Shown one piece after another: positions 4,838 through 5,426 of a DNA stretch of 5,426 bases. Numbering within the stretch: the first letter of the stretch is position 1; each line of letters starts with the position of its first letter. The notes beneath the pieces are model-generated. The model was not told where the DNA came from. It searched no databases and saw only the letters and a program-made list of their open reading frames with translations. Location of the stretch: the NCBI GenBank assembly GCA_937899395.1, contig CALBPU010000104.1:1-5426 (forward strand). Reading direction: 5' to 3'. A program made the translations under genes and the position numbers. The DNA is from an uncultured Fretibacterium sp. GTDB taxonomy: Bacteria; Synergistota; Synergistia; Synergistales; Aminobacteriaceae.

Positions 4838-5401
4838 TTGAGAATTAAGGAGGTCTTTATCATCAAAAGATTTCTTGCGATAGATTTCGGAACGACGCAG
4901 AGTTCTGTTGCCCTTTTGAATGAGGGGTCTAACCGCGAACCTGAAATTATAGAAATCAACGACGGCCAGCGAGTTGTTAAAGCCATAGCGACCGCAATTC
5001 AGCTTGACGAAAACGGAAATATTCTTCATTTCGGAGCAAAGGCTTTAGCTAAATCCGAAGACGCTCCAGAAAGAACGTTTCAGAATTTCAAAGTCTTTGT
5101 CGGCAGTAAGGACAATACGTATCAGCTTCAAACCGCTCAAAATGATTACACGCCCGACAGACTTGCGCTCTTATACCTGACCCAGCTCCGAAAATTAATC
5201 GAAGAACATTACTTCAACGGAGCAAAGTTATCAAACGAACGTGAATTATTTTGCGTCATCGGATATCCTACCGATTGGGACAATGTCAAAAAAGAAACTC
5301 TCAAAAATATTGCACAGGAAGCAGGCTTTGTAAATGTAAAACTTTGCGATGAACCGACAGGAGTTATTTATTTTATAGTCAAGACACTTGAAAAAACATA
5401 A
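4838..5401 (+). pseudogene. Hsp70/DnaK-like protein, N-terminal fragment with lost start codon
   Basis: The frame encodes the first half of an Hsp70-type nucleotide-binding domain. Counting from TTG at 4838 as residue 1, the phosphate-1 motif IDFGTTQSS is at 15-23, and CVIGYPTDWDNVKKETLKNI (139-158) with KLCDEPTGVIYF (168-179) match the DnaK regions around 'VPAYFNDAQR' and 'NEPTAAALAY'. The frame then stops at 5399-5401. The second phosphate motif, adenosine motif and substrate-binding domain are missing, and no other frame continues the homology. The start is also odd: a perfect AAGGAGG at 4847-4853 is followed at 5 and 8 bases by ATC ATC, not ATG, then KRFLAID, which normally follows the initiator. 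TTG at 4838 lies before that ribosome site and has none of its own. I read this as a decayed or disrupted gene of unknown cargo; use of ATC as a start cannot be excluded. Codon use looks like that of its neighbours. Confidence 0.75.
4847..4853 (+). promoter_or_regulatory. Shine-Dalgarno AAGGAGG with no standard start codon after it
   Basis: AAGGAGG is the best ribosome site in the window. Five bases later comes ATC (4859) and eight bases later a second ATC (4862), both in the Hsp70-like frame. One of them was probably ATG in the intact gene. Confidence 0.75.
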
Positions 5402-5425
5402 ATTTCATTGTCCACTTTTGAAGTG
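5385..5425. repeat. Inverted repeat at the Hsp70 break, possible edge of an inserted element
   Basis: CACTTGAAAA (5385-5394) and TTTTGAAGTG (5416-5425) are inverted copies with one mismatch, 21 bases apart. They begin 12 bases after the last Hsp70-like codon (TTT, 5370-5375 region). TGTCCACTTTTGAAGTGC (5409-5426) begins with TG like many insertion-sequence ends, but the window stops before any transposase, so the identification is a guess. A simple hairpin terminator is the alternative, though no T tract follows in view. Confidence 0.25.
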
Positions 5426-5426
5426 C

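Overview
The window looks like an accessory region of an A+T-rich bacterial chromosome or large plasmid. Several gene types point loosely to an anaerobic gut or rumen Firmicute, perhaps of the Negativicutes: an AAA-ATPase/PD-(D/E)XK protein followed by an Rpn-like gene, strong AAGGAG-type ribosome binding sites, and an Hsp70-like gene of the FLAIDFGTTQSS type. This placement is recalled family knowledge, not proof. No rRNA, tRNA, CRISPR array or complete insertion sequence was seen.

Layout from left to right. Positions 1-139 (minus) hold the start of an Rpn-like gene that overlaps by ATGA with the stop of a 517-aa AAA-ATPase/PD-(D/E)XK nuclease-like gene (136-1689, minus). A very A+T-rich divergent promoter region with a 13-bp palindrome separates it from a 215-aa ParA-type ATPase (1803-2450, plus). 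A 159-bp A+T-rich gap with four copies of a TAGTATTATA-type repeat follows, then a 108-aa probable winged-helix protein (2610-2936, plus). This ParA, repeat and small DNA-binding protein arrangement looks like a compact partition cassette. A hairpin terminator lies across the stop codon of the small gene, which converges on a 493-aa minus-strand protein (2964-4445). That protein has an N-terminal helix-turn-helix-like region, two or three membrane segments and a beta-rich C-terminal domain, so it could be a membrane-anchored DNA-binding protein.

The 413 bases from 4446 to 4858 have no convincing gene but are rich in inverted repeats: a 9-bp-arm repeat next to the minus gene, a nested RNA-like fold at 4619-4715 with a competing alternative hairpin, and a long hairpin at 4768-4824 that contains most of a doubtful 23-codon ORF. 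They end in a perfect Shine-Dalgarno. What follows is the N-terminal half of an Hsp70-type nucleotide-binding domain that has ATC where ATG would be expected. It stops in mid-domain at 5401, close to an inverted repeat that may be the edge of an inserted element.

The best candidates for something undescribed are the membrane-anchored HTH protein with its 4477-4523 inverted repeat, the ParA/repeat/winged-helix cassette, and the switch-like fold upstream of the broken Hsp70 gene. None can be confirmed from this sequence alone.
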